The notes under the pieces were generated by a model, which saw only the letters and a program-made list of their open reading frames with translations, was not told the origin of the DNA and ran no database searches. A DNA stretch of 37,950 bases from Cyclostephanos tholiformis. Taxonomy: Eukaryota > Bacillariophyta > Thalassiosirophyceae > Thalassiosirales > Thalassiosiraceae. Below are positions 11,579 through 20,885 of the stretch, piece after piece (the stretch's first letter is position 1; every line of letters starts with the position of its first letter). The translations under genes and the position numbers were made by a program. The stretch covers positions 1 through 37,950 of the forward strand of contig JALLPB010000130.1 of assembly GCA_036939975.1 (NCBI GenBank), given 5' to 3'.

Positions 11579-12370
11579 ATGTCCAAGAAAAATAAGAAGT
11601 CAGCCGCGGCGGCGGCGTCGGCTGCCCCCGACAAACAACCAGTGAACGAAAAGAAGGCCGTGAAGAAGGAAGAAAAGGAGGAGGAGGAGGAGGAGGAGGA
11701 TATCGAAGTAGAGGAGGAAATGGAGTTACTCCAGGTGGACGTCGGCGATATCATCAAAGTTAAGCAAATCCTTGATGAAACCGTGGCGGGGACGATGATT
11801 AGCAATGATATTTCCGCTCACGGAGGGACTGTGCGGATCAGGGAGGCATATGGTCATGACAATATGAAGTTGCTCCTTATGGCTCTAGCGTGCTGCTTTG
11901 CGGCGGTGGCTCAGTTTGGCCTTACAAATGATTTCCCCAAAAATCGCATTTGGCTGGGCGTATGCTGCGGGTCTTACTTTTGCATTAGCGGGATTCTTCA
12001 GCTTATCATGACGTTCATCGATAAAGATTGTATAATGAGGATTCAGCCGCTAAGCGACCCGGAAGCGATCAAGTTGGTGAAAAAAGGCGGTAACAAATAC
12101 TTGGGCAAGTATGGCATTCGAGTTAGAACTCAGTTCCCCCGCTTTTCGGAATTTTACTCTGTTATACTAGAATTCAATGGGAAAAATCCTCCCACCGGAT
12201 ATGTCAAACAGACTTGGTCAGTGGGTCAATTCTTTGATGTGGATGGCCACTTTGACGAGGAAGGTTTGATGCTTGAAATAGAGAAGTTGTACAGACGTTT
12301 CGAAGCGGGCAATTTCGATAAGCCCAATGACGTCGGGGGGAGCAAGGTTATGAAGAAGAAAAATAACTAG
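11579..12370 (+). CDS. SPCS2: signal peptidase complex subunit 2 (SPC25)
   Basis: This is a non-catalytic ER-membrane subunit of the signal peptidase complex. It is a single-exon gene of 263 residues. A Lys/Glu-rich cytosolic N-terminus with a run of seven Glu is followed by the family region LLQVDVGDIIKVKQILDETV. Next comes an R-IREAYGHDN segment just before the first membrane helix (about residues 97-113), a short DFPKNR loop, and a second helix (about 123-143). A cytosolic mixed alpha/beta tail ends in basic residues (KVMKKKNN). The two-helix hairpin and length fit SPCS2. It is divergent from the PGM2-like gene, whose start lies about 270 bp away. Confidence 0.88.
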   Translation: MSKKNKKSAAAAASAAPDKQPVNEKKAVKKEEKEEEEEEEDIEVEEEMELLQVDVGDIIKVKQILDETVAGTMISNDISAHGGTVRIREAYGHDNMKLLLMALACCFAAVAQFGLTNDFPKNRIWLGVCCGSYFCISGILQLIMTFIDKDCIMRIQPLSDPEAIKLVKKGGNKYLGKYGIRVRTQFPRFSEFYSVILEFNGKNPPTGYVKQTWSVGQFFDVDGHFDEEGLMLEIEKLYRRFEAGNFDKPNDVGGSKVMKKKNN

Positions 12371-12549
12371 ACGCCATGGGTGTCAATCATTCGGCCTGTA
12401 GAAAACCATGGAAAAGTCATGGGTATGAACAACAGCTCAACGGGGCAGTCTAATTAGGCGGGGCGTGGCTCATGAAAGGATGGAACAACACAAGGGACAT
12501 AGTAATTATGAACGATTTTATTACTTCGGCACTAGTGAACCAGTTGTCG

Positions 12550-13167
12550 TCATTTTGTTTCCATCTGCGCCAAAAATATACCCGACTCCTCATCTCTGAT
12601 GCATTTTCCCGCGGGCACCACATTTCCGTTCATACAAATGACAACAGATCCCGCAGAACATACTGATGTTGCAGCAATAGCGCAGCCTAAATTGAATGAT
12701 GCATCAGAATCGACGAACCGCTCAGGTTTTGTTGCTCCTGTGAATGCTATGACAGCATTATATCTTATTCGTTTCAGTATGTATTGTGCAGTCTCGATCA
12801 TGGTATCTGTCCCATGCGTGATTACGATTCGTGCATGATGAGAGCCCCGCTGCCGTTGCTCCATAATTTTGCATATGGCACCTAGCAGCATGTCCCGATC
12901 GAGGTCCGACATATCCAGGCTGTCCTTCTTACAAACGCTGGTCACATCGAAGGAGATGCCCAAATTTGGGTGAGTATTTAAAATTCGCAACGCCGCAGGT
13001 TCATGACCATATTCGAATGCGTAGCCCGCAGTAAGACGTGGATAGTCCTTGTCAATTGTGCCGCCCATTGATAATACATGGACATGGTTAGCATCTGGCG
13101 CCATAATGCAGACGATGTTTCTTGGCCTGTTAGGGGCTCTTAGAGTAAGCTTTTCTCGTGGGTGCAT
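12550..13167 (-). CDS. single-domain L-asparaginase-like protein
   Basis: The protein corresponds to the N-terminal catalytic domain of type I/II asparaginases only, 205 residues (about 184 if ATG 13104 is used). It has the first catalytic Thr motif SMGGTIDKDY, a conserved KKDSLDMSDLDR segment, and the second Thr-Asp motif VITHGTDTMIETAQ. A FTGATKPERF-SDASFNLGCA region and a MNGNVVPAG segment follow. Bacteria also have stand-alone one-domain members of this shape, so it is not a truncation by appearance. Its stop is natural and no second domain is found downstream. The activity is unproven, because the Lys of classical enzymes just before the TGA segment is not evident. The gene is divergent from the ankyrin gene (about 170 bp between starts) and convergent with SPCS2. 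Confidence 0.82.
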   Translation of the reverse strand: MHPREKLTLRAPNRPRNIVCIMAPDANHVHVLSMGGTIDKDYPRLTAGYAFEYGHEPAALRILNTHPNLGISFDVTSVCKKDSLDMSDLDRDMLLGAICKIMEQRQRGSHHARIVITHGTDTMIETAQYILKRIRYNAVIAFTGATKPERFVDSDASFNLGCAIAATSVCSAGSVVICMNGNVVPAGKCIRDEESGIFLAQMETK

Positions 13168-13340
13168 AAGATAACATCGTCTGGAGAATTGAAATCAAGC
13201 CCATCATCCATCCCCCCATCTACATAAATATCACAAAAATTACGAGACACGATACTACACCCTGCCAGATATCTTGTCTCGGTTCTACGATCATATTTAG
13301 ATAACATACACCGTGACATAACGTCCTCCAAACAACAAAC

Positions 13341-13850
13341 ATGTCGCCTCCGGATGAAGGGTTTAGTGGCTTTCAAGCTCGCCCATCACAATCCGCTGAA
13401 ATCGACGCATCGACGCCATTTGTCGCAGCCGGCGATGGTGACCTAGAACTATTACAAGCATCGATCGAGCAGCTGGGAATCCCACCGAGCGCCGCGGACT
13501 CTAATGGCTTTACCTTTTTACATGCCGCGTGTGGGTATTGTCGCGTGGAGGTGATCCAGTGGTTACTAGGACTAAACAAGGTGTCTACAATCATAGATAT
13601 CAATGCGCGTGACGGCGATGGCGACACCCCCCTCCACCACTGTGATGATGCAGCGTCGGCAAAAATGCTCATCGAGGCTGGTGCCGACCATAAACTGAAG
13701 AACGATGAGGGACAGACTCCTTTAGAGGTCAAAGAGGGAGAATTGGAGGAAGGCGACGAGGATGACAGCGATAGTGATGATGAAGACAGATTGAAGTTGA
13801 AAGAACTAGTGGCATACTTAAAAAGTCTGAGTGGGGGAGAATCCGTATGA
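13341..13850 (+). CDS. small ankyrin-repeat protein with acidic tail
   Basis: This is a single-exon protein of 169 residues, mainly a protein-interaction fold. About three ankyrin repeats are visible: PFVAAGDGDLELLQASIEQL, then NGFTFLHAACGYCRVEVIQWLL, then GDTPLHHCDDAASAKMLIEAGADHKLKN, closing with EGQTPLEV. The C-terminus is strongly acidic (EEGDEDDSDSDDEDR) followed by a helix. This small ankyrin-plus-acidic-tail layout resembles yeast Yar1, a ribosomal-protein chaperone, but that is only an analogy. The start is the first ATG and lies close to the divergent asparaginase-like gene. Confidence 0.8.
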   Translation: MSPPDEGFSGFQARPSQSAEIDASTPFVAAGDGDLELLQASIEQLGIPPSAADSNGFTFLHAACGYCRVEVIQWLLGLNKVSTIIDINARDGDGDTPLHHCDDAASAKMLIEAGADHKLKNDEGQTPLEVKEGELEEGDEDDSDSDDEDRLKLKELVAYLKSLSGGESV

Positions 13851-14106
13851 ACATCGTATCTAATGATTACGCAGAAAAGGACGATAAGATATTATGTTTA
13901 CCACTAGGGAATCTGATGAGTTATGTGACTTTAATGGAAGATCATTATAGTTATCTGCATTTTTACAATAATTAACACAAATAACTTAAAATGTCAAAAG
14001 CCACATTGTTGGATGGAACATCCGATGCATGAAAGCTTTGCTTCGTCAAGAACAATACCTTGGAGAACGAAGGTAGAAATGTTGTTCAAAGGTGGTATTT
14101 AAACAA

Positions 14107-15083
14107 CTACTTACACTCGAAGCACTGCATCGACATTCTATCATACCATTCCTTAACAGCGCCTCCACGTGATTGAATTGCATTATAATGCGCATTTAGA
14201 CCCCGCACAGAATAAAGAACGCCGAAAACCGCGACGTCGCCCAAGTCCGGAGATTGTCTCCTAGATGAATACAGAAATTTTCCACCTTGTAGCCCTTCGA
14301 TTTCGTATTTTTTGAGAGCATCATTGAGGGCTACCTTTTCATCCGTAATGTTTCGCTTTGCTGTAGGAGGAGAGCACAGAGTGAGTGCGAATTCAATGAC
14401 ACTTTCCACGCGGTAATAAGGGACTCACATTTTACTTTCTTGGCTGCAAAATACATAGCGAGTGCACCCAGCGATTGAACCGATATTTTTTGAAGAGCGG
14501 AAAACGAGTCAACATTTCTGACGTATCCAAAGGCTTCGTGTGAATCACTCAAACTTCCGCAGATATTGGGGTATAATAATGCTGCCAGGTCATCGACGGC
14601 AAATCTAAGCCACTTTTGTGCATTGTCGGATGTCTGAAATTGTTGCATCGTCATATCATTGCATTTCTCATCCGCCCATCGTTCTTGGAGCATTTTTTGC
14701 ACAAAAGGCTCGGTCAGGATTGTCTCAATAATCTTTTCAGAACCGTTAATTTGATTACCGTCAATTACAGCGATTGGAACCTTCCTGTACTCTCCAGACC
14801 ATGCTTTCAATTCTGCCTTCGTGAGAGGGTTGACCTCCACGCACTCAAAATCCAATTTCGAGTGCGATAGCAACGACTTGGTAATGTTGCAGAATGGGCA
14901 AATCTGATATTGGAAGAGCGTCACTTCGGGTTGGATTGATGTTGCGGCTGTAAAAAGTCGCGCAGGAGGCGTCGTTAGGAAACGGCGATAATTGAAACGC
15001 GTTGCCTGTGATGCTGATGTGAGGTTGGCAGCAGAGGAGGTGGCAAATGCAGCTGAATGAGATATCCTCGCAAACCTGCTCAT
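14107..15083 (-). CDS. PTGES2: PTGES2-like glutaredoxin/GST-fold protein, mitochondrial
   Basis: This is a membrane-associated prostaglandin E synthase 2-type protein: a thioredoxin/glutaredoxin N-domain fused to a GST-like C-domain. Exons 14429-15083 and 14107-14360 join in phase 1 to 302 residues. The N-terminus is rich in Arg, Ser and Ala without acids and looks like a mitochondrial presequence. The redox motif is YQICPFCNITK (CPFC near residue 62). RKVPIAVIDG is the cis-Pro region of the fold. The C-terminal GST-like part contains PDLGDVAVFGVLYSVRGL and ends near EWYDRM, as in PTGES2. A role in prostaglandin synthesis in a diatom is not implied; the family also binds heme and thiols. A TCTGGA-rich repeat lies about 60-160 bp upstream of the start. 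Confidence 0.85.
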
Positions 15084-15139
15084 AGTAATGTAATATATTC
15101 GAAGCTATCTAATGAGCGGCCAAAAATAATGGGAGTGGG

Positions 15140-15246
15140 TGGTTGCCGAAATTGGTCCAGACGGTCTGGACCGCGAAATCTGGACCAAATCTGGATCAAG
15201 TCTGGACTGCGTCTGGACCGTTTTCTCAAAAATGGTTGCCGAAATT
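15140..15246. repeat. TCTGGA cluster flanked by 14-bp direct repeats
   Basis: TGGTTGCCGAAATT occurs exactly at 15140-15153 and 15233-15246. The sequence between starts with GGTCCAGACG (15154-15163), and its exact reverse complement CGTCTGGACC lies at 15210-15219. Inside are five copies of TCTGGA in the same direction about 10-15 nt apart. Direct repeats outside and inverted termini inside resemble a very small transposon-like insertion. The position just upstream of the PTGES2-like gene could also make it a regulatory array. Confidence 0.6.
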
Positions 15247-15411
15247 ACTATGGTATGTAGAGTAAAAGTACATAAAAAAGATACTTAAAGTGGGGAGAAT
15301 TTCACGGGGAGAATAATCAAATTTTGCGAAGTCAATATGTTAGCCCACACAACAACCAACTCGAGCTGCCACCACTCATCGGCTTTTCGCTCTCTCTCCG
15401 TGGGTAGATCA

Positions 15412-15437
15412 GCGGCGCCATCAAATCATGGCGCCGC
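15412..15437. repeat. perfect 10-bp inverted repeat, 6-nt loop
   Basis: GCGGCGCCAT (15412-15421) and ATGGCGCCGC (15428-15437) are exact reverse complements around CAAATC. The very GC-rich stem would be stable, or it could be a dimer-binding site. It is not linked to any recognised gene. Confidence 0.8.
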
Positions 15438-16497
15438 CACTCCCCAACGCCATGCGCAGGCCGTGAGCCATCGGACTTGCGTTCGCTGTCGTCGGTTCCC
15501 TCTTTGGAGGGGCGAAATGAGAGGGGTCGAAAAATAGAGCGAAGAGGGAGGATGCCTGGGCCTTAGGGTGGCCGATAAGAGAGAGAGGGATGGGGCCATG
15601 GCCGTAGGTGGCCGCCATTAAACGGGGGGATGCAACAACCAACCAAAATTTGGTGTCGGCCATGGGAGGGACATGGAGGAGGCGTGCGATTGCGGAGGAA
15701 CGTGTGTGGGGAAGTGTTTTGCAACCGTTTGGCGGCGGCAAATGAGGCAAAGAAATATATAAAAATTAAAATACGTCACGGCCTTAAATGGCTGCAAAAC
15801 TACATAAAAAACACAACAATCAACTAAAAAACGAGCGGGCTCAATGGACAAGAGATGGGATGAGATGAGATCATGATGGATGGCACAGGGGGAGCGCTAT
15901 TTGATCGTTTAGGGGGCAATCGAGTTGGGCGGGGGGGGGAAACTTAAATAAAATTGATCAAATTGTTAAATTATTTTATTTCTCAGCCAATTTACAAAAT
16001 GAAACAATATCCTTCGACCCATCCATCGATCACCCCATCGCGGAGGTGCTACCGGGAGGGTTTTGTCTAAATCACAAAATCCGTGCCGCTGGACCCGGCG
16101 AACGGCTCCACCATGGTTGTGTTCTATGTTTAAAGTGCATCCGGAAGGAGCGCTCTAAATCTTAAGCCAACGAAGGACCAATACTAAAAAAGTCTCGTAG
16201 AAAAGGATTTTTAATTCCTACGCATAGATCATACAACCCCCCCCCCAAAAAAAATTCCGAATAAATTAGACGGCGCTTTCTGTAGTTCACCTGTCTCTTA
16301 TATGCCACGGCTTCAACGGTAGTAAATTACTACACGTACAGCACGCGACGATAATACGAAACAACATTTTTTATGGTTTGTTTCGAACCTCCTGGAACGG
16401 CTTTTGGGTATTACTGTAACAACTCAATAATTCCCCCTCAAGGAAACCAACAACAGCCGACCCAAACCCGGACACTTTCTCCCAAATCCTCTTCGGT

Positions 16498-18717
16498 ATG
16501 CCGTCAACATCAAACGTGAACGAAGGGATGTCATCTCCCCTAGTGATGATCGAATCGCCTTCGATGAAAATGGAAGAAGAACCGCCGTCCAAGAAGCCGC
16601 GAAAAGATGACGACGATCGCGTACATCGTGCGGCAATGTTGATGATCAAGAGTGAGAATTTGAGTGTACCGCAGGTAAGATACAATTGTAACTATAACTG
16701 GGGTGCACGAAGCTTTCCTTTTGGGGATGTGTATGGCCATATTTATTATAACATGTCATGTTGCCGCAACTAATACGACATGAACAACACCCACAAGGCA
16801 ATGCTTTCCAGCGATTTCACGTGAGTTCATGTGCTGCGATACCGGTTATTGGCGTAATATCAAGTAATTCACTCCATAATCTTTTCTACTATATCCCTCT
16901 CTTAAATATACGGGATACATACAGCGATGCCGAGACGAAAGATCGTGCCCTCCAACAACGCGTGCGTCGTCTTCATTCCAAACTCGAAAGGGGCGTCGTC
17001 AACCCCGACAATCCCGTCGGCATTGAGAGAGAGTGCGAGGATCACATCGCGCTCGGAAAGAGGGCTTGTGAATTCCTCACGAAAAGTACTGATCCATTTC
17101 TGGCTACCAAGAGTTGTAGTGATGCGTTGAGTGAGGCAGGATTTGAAAAATTGAGCAAAAGGGAACCATTTGCGGGGAAGCTTAGTCCAGGTGAGATCAA
17201 TATAGTGAGGTAGATTGCCGATTAATATTTTTTTAGTCTCGTTTGACCAATTATATGACAAACATATTTATTAGGCGGTTGCTACTATTATACTATCAAC
17301 AAGTCAACTGTCGTGGCTTTCGCCATCGGTTCCAAATACAAGGCAGGTAATGGATTCAAAATAATTGGAGCTCATACTGGTTAGTTATTCATATTCATGT
17401 CTATTTCCGTATTGAATCTGTTGATTGAATTCCACTCAATAACTTGATTTCGTTTCTCAGATTCTCCTTATTTAAAGGTAAAACCTTTAAGCAAACGTGC
17501 TGGATCTGGATGCGTTCAGCTTGGAGTTGAGTGTTACGGAGGAGGGTGAGTGTTTAAGTTTGACAAAATTCTACACTCTAAAGTACGATCATAGCTTACT
17601 GCGGACTTTCATTTGTTCGGACAAAAGTTTGTGGCATACTTGGTTCGATAGGGACCTTGGAATTACAGGCAGAGTTCTTGTTAGGGCGGTAGATCCTGTG
17701 ACGCAAAACGAAAAAATCGAACAACACATGCTTCAGATCTTCAGACCAGTAGCGCGTGTGTCCACTCTGTGCATTCACCTCCAAACGGCGGAAGAACGGG
17801 GCTCGTTCAAAGTGAACAAAGAGGAACACCTCAATCCCATTCTTGGGACGCAATCCGTTTTGGAATCCTCAATTGGGAAGCAGCTCAACGATCCTGGAGA
17901 TGGAGACTCGTGGACGAAAGGCCAAGAACCGGCACTAATGAGATTGGTTGCCTCTGAACTGGGCATCGAAACTAAGCAAATTGCGAATTTTGAGCTCGGA
18001 CTGTTCGATTGCCAACCAGCGAGTTTGGGTGGTATTAAGAATGAATTCCTGTATTCAGCACGCTTGGACAATTTGGCTACCGTATTCATTGCATTGGACA
18101 CCATCTTGGAGTATAGCAAGAGCGAAGATTTTTCTGAGGACGACATGATTTCTTTGATAGCTTGCTTCGACCATGAAGAAATCGGCAGCGTTAGTACGCA
18201 AGGCGCCGGGTCTCCTGTCATGGTAGAGGCTGTGCAAAGAATCTCGGCTGCCTTGAGTGAGAATTCTCACAGTCGTGATCCTGATATGCATGCATCGGCT
18301 GTTCGCAAGTCGTTCATCCTTAGTGCTGATATGGCACATGCAGTCCACCCCAACTATGCATCCAAGCATGAGAAGAATCATGGACCCAAACTGAACGCTG
18401 GCATCGCGCTCAAAACTAATCAAAATCAACGTTACGCGACAAACTGCATTTCTGGCTTTATTGCAAGAGAGATTGCAGCAAAGGTCAAAGTTCCTTTGCA
18501 AGAGTTTGTTGTTCGTTCAGACTGTCCCTGCGGTACAACCATAGGCCCAATGCTCAGTGCAGCAACTGGCATCCGCACAGTTGACGTGGGCATGCCTCAA
18601 CTTTCGATGCATAGCGTTCGAGAGGTGATGGGCGTTATTGATTTGGCGCATGGTCTCGCGTTCTTCCAGTCATTCTTCAAATATTTCAATGACATTGACG
18701 ACAAACTTGAGGGTTGA
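16498..18717 (+). CDS. DNPEP: aspartyl aminopeptidase, M18 family
   Basis: This is a dinuclear zinc aminopeptidase that removes N-terminal Asp/Glu from peptides. The exons read 16498-16674, about 16935-17190, 17275-17379, 17461-17545 and 17628-18717. The last four join in phase. The exact acceptor of exon 2 is uncertain (CAG ending at 16924 is out of phase, GAG ending at 16934 is in phase). Family landmarks are ACEFLTKSTDPFLAT near the start, GNGFKIIGAHTDSPYL (zinc His), YGGGLWHTWFDRDLGITGRV, SARLDNLATV (bridging Asp), CFDHEEIGS (catalytic and zinc Glu), LSADMAHAVHPNY (zinc Asp), SDCPCGTTIGPM and GMPQLSMHSVRE (last zinc His). All metal ligands are present. The acidic/basic N-terminal extension is not conserved. 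The gene is convergent with the PhzF-like gene, 69 bp between stops. Confidence 0.93.
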
Positions 18718-18786
18718 TTGCTCTTGGATGAATATGTCGGGTGGACAAAGTGTTGAATGATATGAATTTTAACCCAGAAATTTAAT

Positions 18787-19978
18787 TTACGTCTCTTGTG
18801 CTATATCCGAGAAGGATACAGAGTCAAAGACAACAAGACCAGTATACATAACTGTCAGGGAAGGATTTGGATGAGTCTCTTTCGATGAGTAGTTACCAAT
18901 TTTTACATTTATTTTTGACGGTCGCCCCATCGCTGTACCCTGGAATACATCGTAATTGCTGTTGCCCCCACTTTCACGACTATAACACATTAATTGGCGT
19001 TTGTGAAAACTAGCCGCGAGAGCACCCGCCGCAATCCCTGTTGCTGGATCCTCAGAATAGCCGGAGAATCTTGGAAACTGTCTGCATTCAAAAGCGAGAT
19101 CTCCTTCAGCTGTTACAATGTCACGTTTTGTGAAGGTAGAATATAAATAAACACCTGTTCATCAAAATTACATTACAATCGCAGGGCACGTGACGGTACT
19201 TTAGCAATCCTCGATCTCGATCGTATTAAAAAAAACAATATCTTTACCTGTTGAATCGATCGAGTCGCACATATCTCTGAATTTCTCTGGATTTTGCGGA
19301 GCTGTTGCAGCTTGTAAGCGTTCCAACGATGCGATCGGTATGATAGTCTTTGGTCGAGCAATCGAAGTATTGATGAATGTTGGCCATCTGATACCACAAT
19401 CAACTTCTGTAGACACATCACTAATCTTTAATCCTATCTCAAGCAGAAAGTCTTCCAGCGAGAAAGATTGTGGATTGCATTCCGACTCGTGATGCAGCGT
19501 GTCAGTGATGAGTTGTACTTCGTTCCCGATAACTGTTGCATCATATCTCAGCCCCTCCTCAGCAGTAGTAAACGACACAGTTGTCATCGACGAAGAACGG
19601 AGATTCGCTTGCAAAGTCTCTTCTGTTGGTTCGGTCAATTTATCGTTAGTCAATAATGCACATGCTCCAATGGCTGCGTCTGCGACAAATGTGGTAGATG
19701 TGGGAGTTTCAGAATTGATTCAAACTCATGCGGTAATATCCTTTACAATTTTCATACTTCGAACTCACGGCAGCAAAAACAAACTTCGTCACCAGATGGC
19801 ATGTAAAAATGAAACTTCGGAAGCGTCCCGAACCCGTTCTCACTCTCAATTACTATGCTTTCCCAGGAGCATGTCCGCGCAAGCTTGATTCTTTCATTCG
19901 AAGTGGTCGGCCCCGAGACGAGGAAGATATTGACCGGGTAGGTTGCCACCACATTTGTTCCGCGGAGAAATGAACGCC
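18787..19978 (-). CDS. PhzF-like (phenazine biosynthesis-like) protein, 5' end unresolved
   Basis: This is a two-lobed isomerase-fold protein of the PhzF family; the substrate in eukaryotes is mostly unknown. Exons 19769-19978, 19248-19679 and 18787-19154 join in phase 1 each. The residues equivalent to the PhzF catalytic Glu, His and Asp are visible. Glu is in CSWESIVIE. His is in the CCHAAIGACALL created by the first splice (the family usually has GHAT). Asp is in GYSEDPATGIAAGALAASF, the second-lobe signature. The beginning (FLRGTNVVATYPVNIF) corresponds to the F-x-GNPAAV region. No ATG is in frame before an upstream stop, and a CAG acceptor precedes 19978. A short first exon must therefore lie further upstream, toward CMC2, but I could not identify it. 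Confidence 0.8.
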
Positions 19979-20328
19979 CTGGCAGAACGTCGCATTATTG
20001 AGCGGGATGTTTCGGTGTCCCAATCTGGTGGGCCAAGATTGGGAACTGACGTTCGATAGGTTTCTCGGGGGCACCAGCAAAAGTCAGTTAGCTCTTGTGC
20101 TTTTTGTGTGGGGCGGACGGGGTCTGAGCTCCTCTATCATAAAGACCTCCTTGGTGTGCTCTCCGCAAAAGCCGCCGTACCAGTATTGAGGAAAGGAACG
20201 TCTTTTCATCTGCTTCTGCGATCCCGAATAAAATTGAGCCCACTCTTTTTGATTCTCACATCACCCTAAAGCGTTTCGACCAATCGGATTCAATCTACAC
20301 TACAAATCGCAGTCTATCCGATTTCCCC
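19979..20328. promoter_or_regulatory. spacer between PhzF-like and CMC2 genes
   Basis: This 350-bp stretch must hold the CMC2 promoter and probably the missing first exon and promoter of the divergent PhzF-like gene. On the minus strand a 41-codon frame beginning MKRRSFPQYW is open, but it does not look like a PhzF N-terminus. It is left unassigned. Confidence 0.35.
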
Positions 20329-20631
20329 ATGCATCCGCCACTCGACCGCCCCCATCCGGACTGTCAATCCGAAATTAATGACCTGCATTACTGCCATGCC
20401 ACGAAGTCTAAATTAAAATTCTGGGGTTGCAACGAGGTCAAGTACGCGCTTGATCGATGCCTCAGGGAGGAAAAGCTACGATTACTTGCGGTGATTAATA
20501 AAGACGTGGAGGCAAAACGAGCGGCGGAAGAAGATGTCTACCGGATTGCCTTGGGGAAGGAAATCAGCTTCGAGGATTATCTGAAGAACGATAAAGATTT
20601 CAACAAGGCCATGGCTGACAAGGAGAAATGA
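20329..20631 (+). CDS. CMC2: CMC2-like twin CX9C protein
   Basis: This is a small mitochondrial intermembrane-space protein related to CMC2, needed for cytochrome c oxidase biogenesis. It is a single exon of 100 residues. It begins MHPPLDRPHPDC, close to the MHPxL start typical of CMC2. Two CX9C motifs are exact: Cys-QSEINDLHY-Cys and Cys-NEVKYALDR-Cys, joined by a KFWG linker. A charged C-terminal helix of about 50 residues makes it longer than the animal protein. No presequence is expected, because such proteins are imported by the Mia40 route. The gene is convergent with cytochrome c1. Confidence 0.88.
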   Translation: MHPPLDRPHPDCQSEINDLHYCHATKSKLKFWGCNEVKYALDRCLREEKLRLLAVINKDVEAKRAAEEDVYRIALGKEISFEDYLKNDKDFNKAMADKEK

Positions 20632-20885
20632 ATGTGGTAAATCAATAATAATGATGCTGACAGATTTAGTGCACGTATTTTTATTAAAATCTGAGAATTG
20701 GATGTAAATCTACTTCTCTCTCCAAGGTTTGTACACACATGCAAGCGTTGGTACCTTGAGTATATATGAAGAAATCATGCACTAAGGAAGCACACGCTTT
20801 TCCTTCCACTCCTACACCACTCCTTTCTCAAATGTGCACCAAGAATCACGAACACAACACTAGACTATGCCTTGACATTTCAAAA

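Larger units (their letters stand above)
15084..16497. other. long divergent intergenic region with repeats
   Basis: About 1.4 kb separates the divergent PTGES2-like and aminopeptidase starts. No credible gene is present; the open frames of up to 109 codons are compositional. It contains a TCTGGA cluster flanked by direct repeats (15140-15246), a 10-bp inverted repeat (15412-15437), a GGCCATGGCC palindrome near 15595 and a C-run/A-run junction near 16240-16255. The middle part (15400-15760) is locally GC-richer than the rest. Confidence 0.55.

Noticed and set aside
13140..13376. Minus-strand 78-codon frame upstream of the asparaginase-like gene as a possible first exon
   Set aside because: It overlaps the ankyrin start on the other strand, has no signal or domain, and the asparaginase-like frame already has a suitable ATG.
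15421..15750. 109-codon minus-strand frame in the long intergenic region
   Set aside because: It is Pro/His-rich, covers a palindrome and has no domain or conserved neighbour. A plus-strand frame of similar length overlaps it.
17546..17627. Open frame starting at 17497 as the aminopeptidase start
   Set aside because: The conserved family sequence before it continues in another frame and is joined by a phase-2 intron at 17546-17627, giving YGGGLWHTWFDRDL.
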